From Methylobacterium gnaphalii (GTDB lineage Bacteria; Pseudomonadota; Alphaproteobacteria; Rhizobiales; Beijerinckiaceae): a stretch of DNA of 64,000 bases. Numbering within the stretch: position 1 is the stretch's first letter; each line of letters opens with the position of its first letter. The stretch spans positions 1 through 64,000 of the forward strand of contig NZ_BJZV01000011.1 of the NCBI RefSeq assembly GCF_007992215.1. Reading direction: 5' to 3'. Shown here in pieces: positions 16,601-25,662 of the stretch. The notes beneath the pieces were generated by a model. That model was not told the DNA's origin. It saw only the letters and a list, made by a program, of their open reading frames with translations, and did not search any database. The position numbers and the translations under genes were made by a program.

Positions 16601-18058
16601 TTGAACGCACCGCATCACCTCCGGCCGGCGCTCAGCCCGGCGGAGATCCGCTCGATCCTTTTCGGGTTGATCGCTGCCATGCTGCTTGCGGCCCTCGATC
16701 AGACCATCGTGGCCACCGCCTTGCCGACCATCGGGCGGGAACTCGGCGACGTCGAGAATCTGCCTTGGATTGTAACGGCTTACCTCCTCGCCTCGACGGC
16801 CGTGACGCCGCTCTACGGGAAGCTGAGCGACATCCACGGGCGGCGCGTCATGCTGCTGATTGCCATTTCGACTTTCAGCATCGGGTCCATGTTCTGCGCG
16901 TTCGCCCCGAGCATGATCGCACTGGCACTCGCGCGCGGCCTGCAGGGCATCGGCGGAGGCGGTCTGATCGCGCTGGCTCAGACCATTCTCGCGGATATCC
17001 TCTCGCCCAAGGAGCGGGCGCGCTACCAGGTTTATGTCGCGAGCGTGTTCGTCACGTCGTCGCTGGCCGGCCCCCTGCTCGGCGGGTTCCTCGCCCAGCA
17101 CCTGCATTGGTCCTTCATCTTCTGGATCAACCTGCCGATCGGCCTGCTCGCCTATTGGCTGACCAACGCGAAGCTGAAGCTGCTGCCGCGCAACGAGCGC
17201 CGGCACCGGCTGGACTATGCCGGTTCGGTTCTGCTCGTGGTCGGTTCGAGCGCGCTGATGCTGGCGCTCAACTGGGGCGGTGTGAGCTATCCCTGGAACT
17301 CGGCGCCCGTCATCGGCCTGCTCGCCCTTGGGGCGCTCGCCAGCGGCGGCTTCGTGGCGCGTCTGATGACGGCCGCCGAGCCCCTGATCCCGTTGAACGT
17401 GCTCAAGGATCAGGTGGTCTACACGGCGACGCTGTCGGCCTGCTTCGCCATGGGCACGTTGATCGGCCTGACGATCTACGTGCCGCTCTTCCTCGAAGGC
17501 GTGCTCGGAATGGAGCCGAGCCGGTCCGGCGTCGCGATGGTGCCGCTCATGGTCGGAACCGTCGTCGGCGCGACGATGTCGAGCCGGTCGATGATGTACT
17601 TCCGGCATTACAAGCGCGTGCCGATCGCGATGCTCGCGGTGAGCTGCGTCTGCTGCGCCGTCATCGCCATGAAGGGCGCGGCCCTCTCGCTCTGGCTGAT
17701 CGAAGCGCTGTTCGTGCTGCTCTCCATGGGCATCGGCACGGTGCTGCCGCTGTCGACGATTACCATCCAGAACACCGTGGAGAGGCACCAGCTCGGCATC
17801 GCGACGGCATCGATGAATTTCTTCCGTTCGCTCGGCGGCGCCCTGATCGTCGCCGTGTTCGGCACGATCGTCCTCGGTGGGGCGGCAGGGGGCGAGACCG
17901 CCGCGGGTCACGGCATCGCGAGCCTTATCCATGGGAGTGATGCGGCACGTCTCGCCGAGACGTTTCGGCTGATATTCGCCGCCGCCTGTATCGGCCTCGT
18001 CCTCGCGCTCGTCTTCCTGACGATCATGGAGGAACGTCCGCTGCGGACATCGGCGTGA
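16601..18058 (+). CDS. DHA2-family multidrug MFS transporter
   Basis: 485-residue major facilitator of the 14-helix DHA2 (EmrB/QacA) family. Family signatures are LDQTIVATALPTIGRELGD in helix 1, the loop motif GKLSDIHGRR and ARGLQGIGGGGLIAL in helix 4. It probably exports drugs or other hydrophobic compounds using the proton gradient. The start is TTG at 16601, with GAGG 10 bases upstream; the ATG at 16578 is in another frame and reaches a stop within nine codons. No EmrA-type partner or regulator is adjacent. Confidence 0.88.
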   Translation: MNAPHHLRPALSPAEIRSILFGLIAAMLLAALDQTIVATALPTIGRELGDVENLPWIVTAYLLASTAVTPLYGKLSDIHGRRVMLLIAISTFSIGSMFCAFAPSMIALALARGLQGIGGGGLIALAQTILADILSPKERARYQVYVASVFVTSSLAGPLLGGFLAQHLHWSFIFWINLPIGLLAYWLTNAKLKLLPRNERRHRLDYAGSVLLVVGSSALMLALNWGGVSYPWNSAPVIGLLALGALASGGFVARLMTAAEPLIPLNVLKDQVVYTATLSACFAMGTLIGLTIYVPLFLEGVLGMEPSRSGVAMVPLMVGTVVGATMSSRSMMYFRHYKRVPIAMLAVSCVCCAVIAMKGAALSLWLIEALFVLLSMGIGTVLPLSTITIQNTVERHQLGIATASMNFFRSLGGALIVAVFGTIVLGGAAGGETAAGHGIASLIHGSDAARLAETFRLIFAAACIGLVLALVFLTIMEERPLRTSA

Positions 18059-18204
18059 AAGAGATGGCGGCCGCAGGTCGCGCAGCCTGCCTCGCACTGC
18101 AGCGCCTCGGGCTCCCAGTCCCCGATTGAGCTGTCGTCCAGCAAAGATGGATCCACGCGCGCTACGCTTCTTCCATGTGAGCGCTCGTGGACACCCGACG
18201 GTGA

Positions 18205-19200
18205 TTAGCTCTCCGCCGCTAGGTCGCGCCGGCGCCGCTCTGCGCGGGTGAGTTCATCCGAGTTCAGGAAACCGGTGGCAGCAGCGATCTCTGCGGCCGA
18301 GAGGCTGCTCTCGCGACGGAGCTGGTGGGCGCGGTCGAGCCTTAGGTCGAGATAGTGGCGGTGAAGACTGCGATTCATCAAGTCTCGGAACAGGCGTTCG
18401 AGTTGGCGGGTCGAAACGTTCGCGAGCCCGGCTAGCGCCTCCTTCGACAGCGGTGCCTCGAGGTTTCCCTCCATGGCGGCGAGAACTCTCAGCAGTCGCG
18501 GATCGCGCACGCCGAACCGCATGCGCAGGTCCATTCTCTGGGGGCTCAAGCCCTCACGGATCTGGTTATGGAGGAACCAGTCGCTCACGCCTGCGGCCAG
18601 CCCAGGCCCATGATCGCGTTCGATCAGGTGCAGCATCATGTCGAGGGCAGCGATGCCACCTGAGCAGGTCACCCGCTTGTCCTCGACCTCGAAGAGAGAG
18701 CGGACCACGTCTATTCCGGGAAAACTCTCCTCGAAGGCCGGGACGTGCTCCCAGTGCAGGGTGCAGCGGCGGCCATCGAGAAGGCCGGCCCGGGCAAGGA
18801 GGTAGGGGCCGCCTGAAATCCCCCCGATCGTCGCTCCGCCATGGGCAAGTGCCCGGAGCCAAGCGAAGAGATCGGGGTCGACGAAGGTGGCGGGGTTTCC
18901 CCCGGCGCAGACGAAGACCCGGTCCGTACCGCGCTTGGCGGAGCCGACCTCGACATTGGTGAGAATGTCGATGCCATTCGAGGCGCGCACCGTCCCGCCG
19001 CCGGGCGCGGCGTGCCACCACTCGTACAGCGTGCAGCCCGACAGCGTGTTGGCCGCCCGCATCGGTTCGACGGCCGCGCTGTACGCCATCAGCGGAAAGT
19101 CTGGCACCAGGATGAACCCGACGCTGATCGGCGCCCGGGGTTCGATGCGAGGCGGCTTGCGGCCGGGCCGGACGCGACTGGCGGCAGAAGGCGTGCTCAT
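18205..19200 (-). CDS. GlxA-type AraC-family transcriptional regulator
   Basis: From ATG 19200 the protein has 331 residues. The N-terminal DJ-1/PfpI-like (class I amidotransferase-like) domain (about 25-200) includes the elbow SGGPYLLARAG. Two AraC helix-turn-helix units follow; the first is KEALAGLANVSTRQLERLF. The second is short: after ATGFLNSDELTRA the expected R-x-F-G-R-x-P ending is replaced by ERRRRDLAAES, as if about three codons were lost. It is divergent from mgdA with 105 bases between starts, so regulation of the N-methylglutamate dehydrogenase operon is likely. Close relatives control betaine, carnitine or sarcosine catabolism. An upstream ATG at 19266 would overlap the presumed promoter. 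Confidence 0.82.
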   Translation of the reverse strand: MSTPSAASRVRPGRKPPRIEPRAPISVGFILVPDFPLMAYSAAVEPMRAANTLSGCTLYEWWHAAPGGGTVRASNGIDILTNVEVGSAKRGTDRVFVCAGGNPATFVDPDLFAWLRALAHGGATIGGISGGPYLLARAGLLDGRRCTLHWEHVPAFEESFPGIDVVRSLFEVEDKRVTCSGGIAALDMMLHLIERDHGPGLAAGVSDWFLHNQIREGLSPQRMDLRMRFGVRDPRLLRVLAAMEGNLEAPLSKEALAGLANVSTRQLERLFRDLMNRSLHRHYLDLRLDRAHQLRRESSLSAAEIAAATGFLNSDELTRAERRRRDLAAES

Positions 19201-19305
19201 TTTTGCGCTTTTTGCTGGAAACCTGTCATGAAATGCCAGGATGCGTCCCGTGGAGCGCAGTATCAAGGCTGTGACATACGATCACGACCGGCGACGGGGA
19301 TCTCC
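19201..19305. promoter_or_regulatory. Divergent promoter region between the GlxA regulator and mgdA
   Basis: 105 bases separate the two divergent starts, so promoters and operators for both must lie here or inside the genes. A small dyad GTGA-N7-TCAC is present at 19271-19285, and a GGAAA half-site at about 19217. No clear -35/-10 pair was recognised. GGGGA at 19296-19300 is the ribosome-binding site of mgdA. Confidence 0.4.
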
Positions 19306-20556
19306 ATGCGCTACTCGCTCTTCAGCGTTCTCGGCCAAGCTCTACGCGGCCAGAAGGACTGGAAGCCGCAATGGCGCGATGCGGTGCCGCGCACCGAGTA
19401 CGACGTGGTCATCATCGGCGGCGGCGGCCACGGGCTCGCGACGGCCTACTACCTCGCCAAGGAGCACGGCATCACGAACGTTGCCGTGCTCGAGAAGAAC
19501 GTGATCGGCTCCGGCAATGTCGGGCGCAACACGACGATCATCCGTTCCAACTACGGCCTGCCGGGCAACATCCCCTTCTACGAGCACTCGATGAAGCTCT
19601 GGGAAGGCCTGGAGCAGGATATCAACTACAACGCGATGGTCAGCCAGCGCGGCGTCCTGAACCTGTTCCACTCCGACGGCCAGCGCGATGCCTATGCCCG
19701 GCGCGGCAACGCCATGCGGCTCGCCGGCATCGATGCGGAACTGCTCGACCGCGAGCAGGTCCGGCAGATGGTGCCTTTCATCGATTTCGATAATGCCCGC
19801 TTCCCCGTGAAGGGCGGCCTCGTGCAGCGCCGCGGCGGCACCGTGCGCCACGATGCGGTGGCCTGGGGCTATGCCCGAGCGGCGGACGAGCGCGGCGTCG
19901 ACATCGTCCAGAACTGCGCCGTGACCGGCATCGCCCGCGAGAATGGCCGGGTGGTCGGCGTCGAGACCAGCCGCGGCTTCATCCGCGCGAAGAAGATCGG
20001 CATCTCGGTGGCCGGCTCGTCCTCGCTGCTCGCCTCCATGGTCGATATGCGGCTGCCGATTGAGAGCCACGTGCTGCAGGCCTTCGTCAGCGAGGGGCTG
20101 AAGCCGCTGATCGACTGCGTGATGACCTTCGGCGCCGGCCACTTCTACGTCAGCCAGTCCGACAAGGGCGGGCTCGTCTTCGGCGGCGATATCGACGGCT
20201 ACAATTCCTACGCCCAGCGCGGAAACCTCGCGACGATCGAGGACGTGATGGAGGGCGGCATGGCCCTCTGGCCGGGCCTAGGCCGCGTGCGGCTGCTGCG
20301 CCACTGGGGCGGCATCATGGACATGTCGATGGACGGTTCGCCGATCATCGACCGGACCGATATCGGCGGCCTCTATCTCAATGCCGGCTGGTGCTACGGC
20401 GGCTTCAAGGCCACCCCGGCTGCGGGCTTCTGCTTCGCGCACACCATTGCCCGCGACGAGCCCCATCCCGTCAGCGCCGCCTACCGCCTCGACCGTTTCG
20501 CGACCGGCCATCTCATCGACGAGAAGGGCATGGGCGCGCAGCCGAACCTGCACTAG
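19306..20556 (+). CDS. mgdA: N-methylglutamate dehydrogenase subunit A (SoxB-like)
   Basis: 416-residue flavoprotein of the sarcosine oxidase beta-subunit family. It oxidises N-methylglutamate, releasing glutamate and passing the methyl carbon on as formaldehyde or methylene-tetrahydrofolate. The FAD-binding dinucleotide fold starts at about 32 (YDVVIIGGGGHGLATAYYLA). The segment VGRNTTIIRSNY and a VRHDAVAWGYARA segment, where the histidine corresponds to the covalent FMN site of SoxB, are also family features. The ATG at 19306 follows GGGGA. First gene of mgdABCD. A true sarcosine oxidase is the alternative, but mgsABC and gmaS nearby argue for the N-methylglutamate enzyme. Confidence 0.9.
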   Translation: MRYSLFSVLGQALRGQKDWKPQWRDAVPRTEYDVVIIGGGGHGLATAYYLAKEHGITNVAVLEKNVIGSGNVGRNTTIIRSNYGLPGNIPFYEHSMKLWEGLEQDINYNAMVSQRGVLNLFHSDGQRDAYARRGNAMRLAGIDAELLDREQVRQMVPFIDFDNARFPVKGGLVQRRGGTVRHDAVAWGYARAADERGVDIVQNCAVTGIARENGRVVGVETSRGFIRAKKIGISVAGSSSLLASMVDMRLPIESHVLQAFVSEGLKPLIDCVMTFGAGHFYVSQSDKGGLVFGGDIDGYNSYAQRGNLATIEDVMEGGMALWPGLGRVRLLRHWGGIMDMSMDGSPIIDRTDIGGLYLNAGWCYGGFKATPAAGFCFAHTIARDEPHPVSAAYRLDRFATGHLIDEKGMGAQPNLH

Positions 20557-20646
20557 AGCCGCGCCCGACAGGTCGGGCACGGCTCTAAGCCATTGTTTTG
20601 TCGTGCTCTCTTTCGCCGAACCGGCGGCCACTTCGGCGGAGAGCAC
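20555..20646. repeat. Double palindromic repeat between mgdA and mgdB
   Basis: Two hairpins fill the gap. The first (20555-20586) is a 14-bp stem with one mismatch and a four-base loop, beginning at the last base pair of the mgdA stop codon. In the second (20603-20646), GTGCTCTC pairs with GAGAGCAC and, inside it, CGCCGAA with TTCGGCG. The layout resembles RIME-type intergenic mosaic elements of Hyphomicrobiales. Being inside an operon, it may act as an mRNA processing or stability element that changes the mgdA:mgdB ratio; that is inferred. Confidence 0.75.
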
Positions 20647-20663
20647 TCCGAGGAGCCAGTCCC

Positions 20664-20951
20664 ATGCGCATTCGATGCCCCCATTGCGGCGAGCGTGACA
20701 ACGGCGAGTTCAGCTACCTGGGCGACGCAACGGTCGTTCGTCCCGACGGCATGAACGCCTCGGCCGAGGCGATGCACGACTACGTCTACCTGCGCGACAA
20801 CCCGGCCGGCTTGCACCGCGAGCTCTGGTACCACGGCGCCGGCTGCCGAAGCTGGCTCGTCGTGACCCGCGATACCCGCACCCACGAGATCCGTGACGTG
20901 TCTTCGGCCCGCGACGTCGCGCTGGCCCGCCACACGGGAGACGCCGCATGA
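20664..20951 (+). CDS. mgdB: N-methylglutamate dehydrogenase subunit B (SoxD-like)
   Basis: 95-residue zinc-binding subunit of the sarcosine oxidase delta family. The N-terminal CPHCGERD supplies two cysteines, with further ligands in the HGAGCRSW region, as in SoxD where one zinc is held by Cys3His. Its role is structural within the four-subunit complex. The ATG at 20664 has AGGAG 8 bases upstream. It overlaps mgdC by 4 bases and follows the palindromic repeat. Confidence 0.92.
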   Translation: MRIRCPHCGERDNGEFSYLGDATVVRPDGMNASAEAMHDYVYLRDNPAGLHRELWYHGAGCRSWLVVTRDTRTHEIRDVSSARDVALARHTGDAA

Positions 20952-23900
20952 CCACGATGACTCTCAGGCGGTCCGACGCGGATATCGCCGCGGAGACCCC
21001 GGAGCGTAGCCAGGCCTACCGGGTCGCGAGAGGCGGCCTCGTCGATCGCCGCAAGCTCCTCGATTTCAGCTTCGACGGCACCTCGTACAAGGGCTTCCAG
21101 GGCGACACGCTGGCCTCGGCGCTGCTCGCCAACGGCGTCCATCTCGTCGGGCGCTCGTTCAAGTACCATCGCCCGCGCGGCATTCTGTCGGCGGGTTCGG
21201 AAGAACCGAACGCGATCGTCGAGCTGCGCTCCGGCGCGCGTCGCGAGCCGAACACCCGCGCCACCGTCGCCGAGCTCTACGCAGGCCTGGAAGCGAACAG
21301 CCAGAACCGCTGGCCGTCGCTCGCCTTCGACGCGCTCGGCATCAATGCGCTGGCGGCGCCAATCTTCGCGGCGGGCTTCTACTACAAGACTTTCATGTGG
21401 CCGGCCTCCTTCTGGGAGAAGCTCTACGAGCCGATGATCCGCCGGGCCGCTGGCCTCGGACGCGCCGCGAATGCGCCCGACCCGGATACCTATGACCGGA
21501 TGCATGCCCATTGCGACGTGCTCGTCATTGGCGGCGGCCCTGCCGGTCTCTCGGCTGCGCTGACCGCTGGGCGTGCCGGGGCGCGGGTCATCCTCGTGGA
21601 CGAGGATTTCAAACTCGGTGGGTGTCTGCTCGCCGAGAACCAGTGGATCGGCTCGCAGGCCGGCGTCGAGTGGGCCGCAGCGGCTCTCGACGAACTGATC
21701 AGCCTGCCGGAGGTTCGCATCCTGACGCGCACGACGCTGTTTGGGGTATACGACCACGGCTCCTACGGCGCCGTCGAGCGGGTGAGCGACCACCTCCCGG
21801 TTCCCGGCGCACATGCGCCGCGCCAGCGGTTGTGGCGGATCACCGCCAAGCGCGCGGTTCTTGCCGCCGGTGCGATCGAGCGTCCGCATGTCTTCGGCGG
21901 CAACGACCGGCCGGGTGTCATGCTGGCCGGCGCGGTTCGCGCCTACATCAACCGCTACGGCGTCCTGCCAGGCCACAAGATCGCCGTCGTCACCTCGAGC
22001 GACGATGGCTGGCGCACGGTGACCGACGTGCTCGCCGCCGGCGGCCAGATCGCGGCCGTCATCGACACGCGCCGGTCGGTGCCGCACGAGCTGCGTCGCG
22101 CAGCCGAGAGCGCGGGCGCCACCGTCGTTACCGACGGCTATGTCGCGGGGACCCGTGGGCATCTCCGGTTGAAGGCGATCGAGGTCGTCGATTCCTATGG
22201 CAGCGCGCAGACCATCGCCTGCGATTGCCTGGCCATGGCCAATGGCTGGAATCCGATCGTCCACCTCGACTCGCACCTGTCGCGCAAGCCGGTCTGGAAC
22301 GAGGACATCCATGCCTTCGTCCCGGCAGCGATGCCTCAGGGCATGGTAGCGGCGGGCGCGGCGGCAGGGCGCTTCACCCTGGCGGAATGCCTTGCGACGG
22401 GCGCGGAAGCGGCCGCTGACGCGGCACAGCATTGCGGCTTCGAGCGGAAGCTCTACCCGGTTCCGGGCACGGAGCCGGAGAGCACCGGCTATACGCCGCT
22501 CTGGCGGTCGCCCCGGATCAAGGGCAAGGCCTTCGTCGACTTCCAGAACGACGTCGCCGCCTCCGACGTCGAGCTGGCCCATCGCGAGGGCTTCCGGGCC
22601 GTGGAGCACCTCAAGCGCTACACGACCCTCGGCATGGCAACCGACCAGGGCAAGACCTCGAACCTTGCCGGCCTCTCAATCATGGCCGAGCTGACCGGCC
22701 AGGCGATCCCGAGCGTCGGCACCACGGTGTTCCGCCCCCCCTTCACGCCGGTGGCACTCGGTGCGCTGGCCGGCCATCACCGCGGCAAGGATTTCCGCGC
22801 GACCCGGCACGTGCCCTCGCACGCCTGGTGCGAGGAGAACGGGGCGGTCTTCGTCGAGACCGGCCTGTGGCTTCGTCCGGCCTACTTTCCGCGGGCCGGC
22901 GAGAAGGACTGGCTCGAGAGCGTGAACCGCGAGGTCAACACAGTCCGCTCGAAGGTCGGCATCTGCGATGTGACGACTTTGGGCAAGATCGACATCCAGG
23001 GGCGCGACGCGCTCGCCTACCTGGAAAAGTTCACGGCCAATCCGTTCGGTAGCCTGCCGGTTGGCAAGGCGCGCTACGCGATCCTGCTGCGCGAGGATGG
23101 GATCGTCCTCGATGACGGCACCATCGCTCGCCTGGGCGAGAACCACTACGTGATGACAGCCTCGACCGCGAATGCGGCGAAGGTGATGCAACATATGGAG
23201 TTCTGCCGGCAGTGGCTCTGGCCCGAGTTCGACGTCCAGATCGCCTCGATCAGCGAGCAATGGGCGCAGTACGCAGTCGCCGGCCCCAAGGCTCGCGACA
23301 CCCTGCGCGGGGTCGTGGACCCCGAGTTCGACATCTCGAACGAGGCATTCCCGTTCCTCGCCAGCGCGAACATCACCGTCGGCGGCGGCATCCCGGCGCG
23401 GCTGTTCCGGATCTCGTTCTCGGGTGAGCTCGCCTACGAGATCGCTGTCCCAGCGGCCTATGGCGACGCGCTTTGGCGGGCGATCATGCAGAGCGGCACA
23501 CCGCACGGCATCACGCCCTACGGCTCGGAAGCCCTCTCGGTCATGCGCATCGAGAAGGGCCACGCGGCCGGAGCCGAGATCAACGGAATGACGACGGCCG
23601 CCGATATCGGCCTCGGCGGCATGCTCGCCAAGAAGAAGGACTATATCGGCCGCCTGATGAAGGACCGTCCCGGCCTGACGGAGCCGGATCGTCCGACCCT
23701 GGTCGGGGTCCGTCCGGTCGACAGATCCAAGCGTCTCAGGGCCGGCGCGCACATCATCGCGCTCGATGCCACGCCGAGCCTCGAAGCGGATCAGGGCTTC
23801 CTGAGCTCCGTCGCCTACTCGCCGAGCAACGGCCACTGGATCGGGATCGGCTTCATCAGCCGCGGTCCGCAGCGGATCGGCGAGCACGTCCGCGCCTACG

Positions 23901-23983
23901 ATCCGGTGCGGGGCGAGGATTTCGAGGTCGAGATCTGTTCGGCGGTCTTCGTCGATCCCGAGGGGAGCAAGATGCATGTCTGA
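20948..23983 (+). CDS. mgdC: N-methylglutamate dehydrogenase subunit C (SoxA-like)
   Basis: 1011-residue alpha subunit of a sarcosine-oxidase-type complex. N-terminal 2Fe-2S-ferredoxin-like Fer2_4 domain (about 25-115), then a dinucleotide-binding domain beginning near 190 (CDVLVIGGGPAGLSAALTAGRAGARV). A C-terminal aminomethyltransferase (GcvT) fold (about 600-1011) binds tetrahydrofolate and captures the oxidised methyl group as methylene-tetrahydrofolate. The length is normal for SoxA. It overlaps mgdB by 4 and mgdD by 8 bases. A folate-linked mechanism is known for sarcosine oxidase and inferred here. Confidence 0.92.
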   Translation: MTTMTLRRSDADIAAETPERSQAYRVARGGLVDRRKLLDFSFDGTSYKGFQGDTLASALLANGVHLVGRSFKYHRPRGILSAGSEEPNAIVELRSGARREPNTRATVAELYAGLEANSQNRWPSLAFDALGINALAAPIFAAGFYYKTFMWPASFWEKLYEPMIRRAAGLGRAANAPDPDTYDRMHAHCDVLVIGGGPAGLSAALTAGRAGARVILVDEDFKLGGCLLAENQWIGSQAGVEWAAAALDELISLPEVRILTRTTLFGVYDHGSYGAVERVSDHLPVPGAHAPRQRLWRITAKRAVLAAGAIERPHVFGGNDRPGVMLAGAVRAYINRYGVLPGHKIAVVTSSDDGWRTVTDVLAAGGQIAAVIDTRRSVPHELRRAAESAGATVVTDGYVAGTRGHLRLKAIEVVDSYGSAQTIACDCLAMANGWNPIVHLDSHLSRKPVWNEDIHAFVPAAMPQGMVAAGAAAGRFTLAECLATGAEAAADAAQHCGFERKLYPVPGTEPESTGYTPLWRSPRIKGKAFVDFQNDVAASDVELAHREGFRAVEHLKRYTTLGMATDQGKTSNLAGLSIMAELTGQAIPSVGTTVFRPPFTPVALGALAGHHRGKDFRATRHVPSHAWCEENGAVFVETGLWLRPAYFPRAGEKDWLESVNREVNTVRSKVGICDVTTLGKIDIQGRDALAYLEKFTANPFGSLPVGKARYAILLREDGIVLDDGTIARLGENHYVMTASTANAAKVMQHMEFCRQWLWPEFDVQIASISEQWAQYAVAGPKARDTLRGVVDPEFDISNEAFPFLASANITVGGGIPARLFRISFSGELAYEIAVPAAYGDALWRAIMQSGTPHGITPYGSEALSVMRIEKGHAAGAEINGMTTAADIGLGGMLAKKKDYIGRLMKDRPGLTEPDRPTLVGVRPVDRSKRLRAGAHIIALDATPSLEADQGFLSSVAYSPSNGHWIGIGFISRGPQRIGEHVRAYDPVRGEDFEVEICSAVFVDPEGSKMHV

Positions 23984-24596
23984 GGCAATTGCGAGCATGT
24001 GGGCCCCACGCAGCGCCTGGGCGGGCTACGCGAAGCCCGGTCGTCACGGCCGCACACAGGGCGAGGCCGGTGTCCGGCTGACCCTGCGCGACGGCATCGG
24101 GCTGGCGACGGTCATCGTCGCCGACGGACAGACGGACGCCCTGCGCGCCCTTGTTTCCGAGCGGTATGGCTGGACGCTGCCCGAGCCGGGGAGGGCGCAG
24201 CTCTTCCGCGACCGGGGCCTGGTCTGGTCTGCCCCGGGCCAGTGGCTCGCTGTCGCCGAGACGCGCGAGGCCCTGCGCGACCTGCCCCAGGCTTTCCGCG
24301 GCGTCGCTGCCGTGACGGATCAGAGCGACGGACGGGCCGTCGTGCGGGTGTCTGGACGCAATGCCAGGACGGTGCTCGAGAAGGGCGTCGCCGTCGACCT
24401 GCATCCGCGTGCCTTCCAGGCCGGGCAGACGGCGGCGACCAGTATCGCCCATATCGGCGCCCAGCTCTGGCAGCTCGACGACGTCCCCACCTACGACGTC
24501 GCAGTTGCCCGCAGCTTCGCCGGCAGCTTCTGGTCCTGGCTGACCGAAGCCGCCGCCGAGTTCGGTTACGAGGTCGAGCAGGGGCCTGCTCACTGA
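23976..24596 (+). CDS. mgdD: N-methylglutamate dehydrogenase subunit D (SoxG-like)
   Basis: 206-residue gamma subunit of the sarcosine-oxidase-type complex, with a fold related to the GcvT folate domain. Typical SoxG features are the arginine-rich start, VRVSGRNARTVLEKGVAVDLHP in the middle and the YDVAVARSFAGSFWSWL segment. It has no catalytic residues of its own. It overlaps the end of mgdC by 8 bases (ATGTCTGA), so translation is coupled. The regulator gene follows after 55 bases without a terminator. Confidence 0.92.
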   Translation: MSEAIASMWAPRSAWAGYAKPGRHGRTQGEAGVRLTLRDGIGLATVIVADGQTDALRALVSERYGWTLPEPGRAQLFRDRGLVWSAPGQWLAVAETREALRDLPQAFRGVAAVTDQSDGRAVVRVSGRNARTVLEKGVAVDLHPRAFQAGQTAATSIAHIGAQLWQLDDVPTYDVAVARSFAGSFWSWLTEAAAEFGYEVEQGPAH

Positions 24597-24651
24597 CCTC
24601 CGTGTCGGCCTCGATCCGACCGGCCGACCCAGCGCACTGAGGCAGCTTCCG

Positions 24652-25305
24652 ATGGCGCAGATCAGCAAGGTTTCTGCCGCGAACCAGGGGCTCGATCTCT
24701 CGACGGGATCGAGCGCGCCGCAGGAAAGCGCTAAGTCACTGGAAAAGGCGATTGGATCTCAGGTCCGCATGCTGCGGCGTGCGCACGACCTTTCGGCCGC
24801 CGAGCTCGGCAATGCGGCCGGCGTCTCGCTCGGCATGATCTCGAAGATCGAGAACGGGCAAATCTCTCCTTCGCTCTCGACCATCAGCGCCATCGCCGGC
24901 GCACTCAACGTGCCGTTCACATCGCTGTTCTCCTCCTTTGAGGAAAAGCGCGACTGCTCACACGTGAAGAGCGGGCAGGGGCTCATCATTGAGCGCCGGG
25001 GCACCAAGGTCGGGCACATCTACGAACTCTTGGGAGCGGCGCTCGGCGGCGACATCGTCGTCGAGCCTTACATGATCGATCTGACCGACGACGCCGTTCC
25101 CTATACAAGCTTTCGCCATGCCGGGATCGAGTTCATCTATATGCTGAGCGGCGAGATCATCTACCGCCACGCGAACCACGATTATCGTTTGCTGCCGGGC
25201 GACTCACTGATGTTCGACTCGGCCGGTCTTCATGGACCGGTGCAGATCATCCAGCCGCCTATCAAATACATCGCCGTGATCATCTACCCGCGGCAGTCGA
25301 CCTGA
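24652..25305 (+). CDS. XRE-family regulator with cupin domain (first paralogue)
   Basis: 217-residue transcription factor. An XRE helix-turn-helix lies at about 35-90 (LGNAAGVSLGMISKIENGQISPSLSTI). A C-terminal cupin domain at about 135-210 (FRHAGIEFIYMLSGEIIYRHANHDYRLLPGDSLMFDS) probably binds a small ligand. It is read through from mgdABCD with no terminator, so it may sense an intermediate of the pathway. It is clearly paralogous to the protein encoded at 25663-26307, with near-identical blocks (RRGTKVGHIYELLGA, GIEFIYML). Ribosome-binding site GAGG 9 bases upstream. Relatives of this type regulate amine or amino-acid catabolism. Confidence 0.88.
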   Translation: MAQISKVSAANQGLDLSTGSSAPQESAKSLEKAIGSQVRMLRRAHDLSAAELGNAAGVSLGMISKIENGQISPSLSTISAIAGALNVPFTSLFSSFEEKRDCSHVKSGQGLIIERRGTKVGHIYELLGAALGGDIVVEPYMIDLTDDAVPYTSFRHAGIEFIYMLSGEIIYRHANHDYRLLPGDSLMFDSAGLHGPVQIIQPPIKYIAVIIYPRQST

Positions 25306-25662
25306 ATGCTGCGAAGCCGCTCAGCTCTCTGAGAGCGTGCAAGGATCTCCCGACAGAAAAGGGCTTCACCGAACAAGTGTCGGCGAAGCCTTGAGTACAT
25401 GGGAGAAATCGTGATCAGGAGCAGCCCGCACCGACGCTTCAATCACAAAAAGAAACTATCATTCCCTGAGGGAAACACAAGCGACGAAGTGCATGTTCCT
25501 CAAGAAGACGAACTCGTCTCTTATGCCAGCTCTACAGCCGTCATCAGGAGGCGCACGTGCGCTTATCCGCGGCTAAAACGCGGCCAGCGCGACCACGATC
25601 TGCAACGCCTTGCCCGTTCGCAATGCCGGGAAAGCGTGTGAAACAGCAAACTCCGACCAGTA
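25306..25662. other. Convergent intergenic region with a hairpin
   Basis: 357 bases lie between the 3' ends of the two convergent XRE-cupin genes. GGCTTCaCCGA (25362-25372) and TCGGCGAAGCC (25380-25390) form a hairpin that may end transcription, though no T-run follows. A dyad TTCCC-TGA-GGGAA is at 25462-25474 and resembles the inverted repeats ahead of the permease operon. The 80-codon open frame at 25399-25641 has no features and is not called. Confidence 0.5.

Noticed and set aside
16578..16604. ATG 23 bases before the MFS gene as its start
   Set aside because: It is in another frame and meets a stop after eight codons; the TTG at 16601 fits the reading frame and ribosome-binding site.
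19306..24596. The four-subunit flavoenzyme could be a true sarcosine oxidase
   Set aside because: Adjacent mgsABC and gmaS make an N-methylglutamate dehydrogenase far more likely, though the sequence alone cannot fully separate them.
25399..25641. 80-codon open frame between the convergent regulators
   Set aside because: Lies after a hairpin and overlaps a dyad; composition and lack of ribosome-binding site argue against coding.
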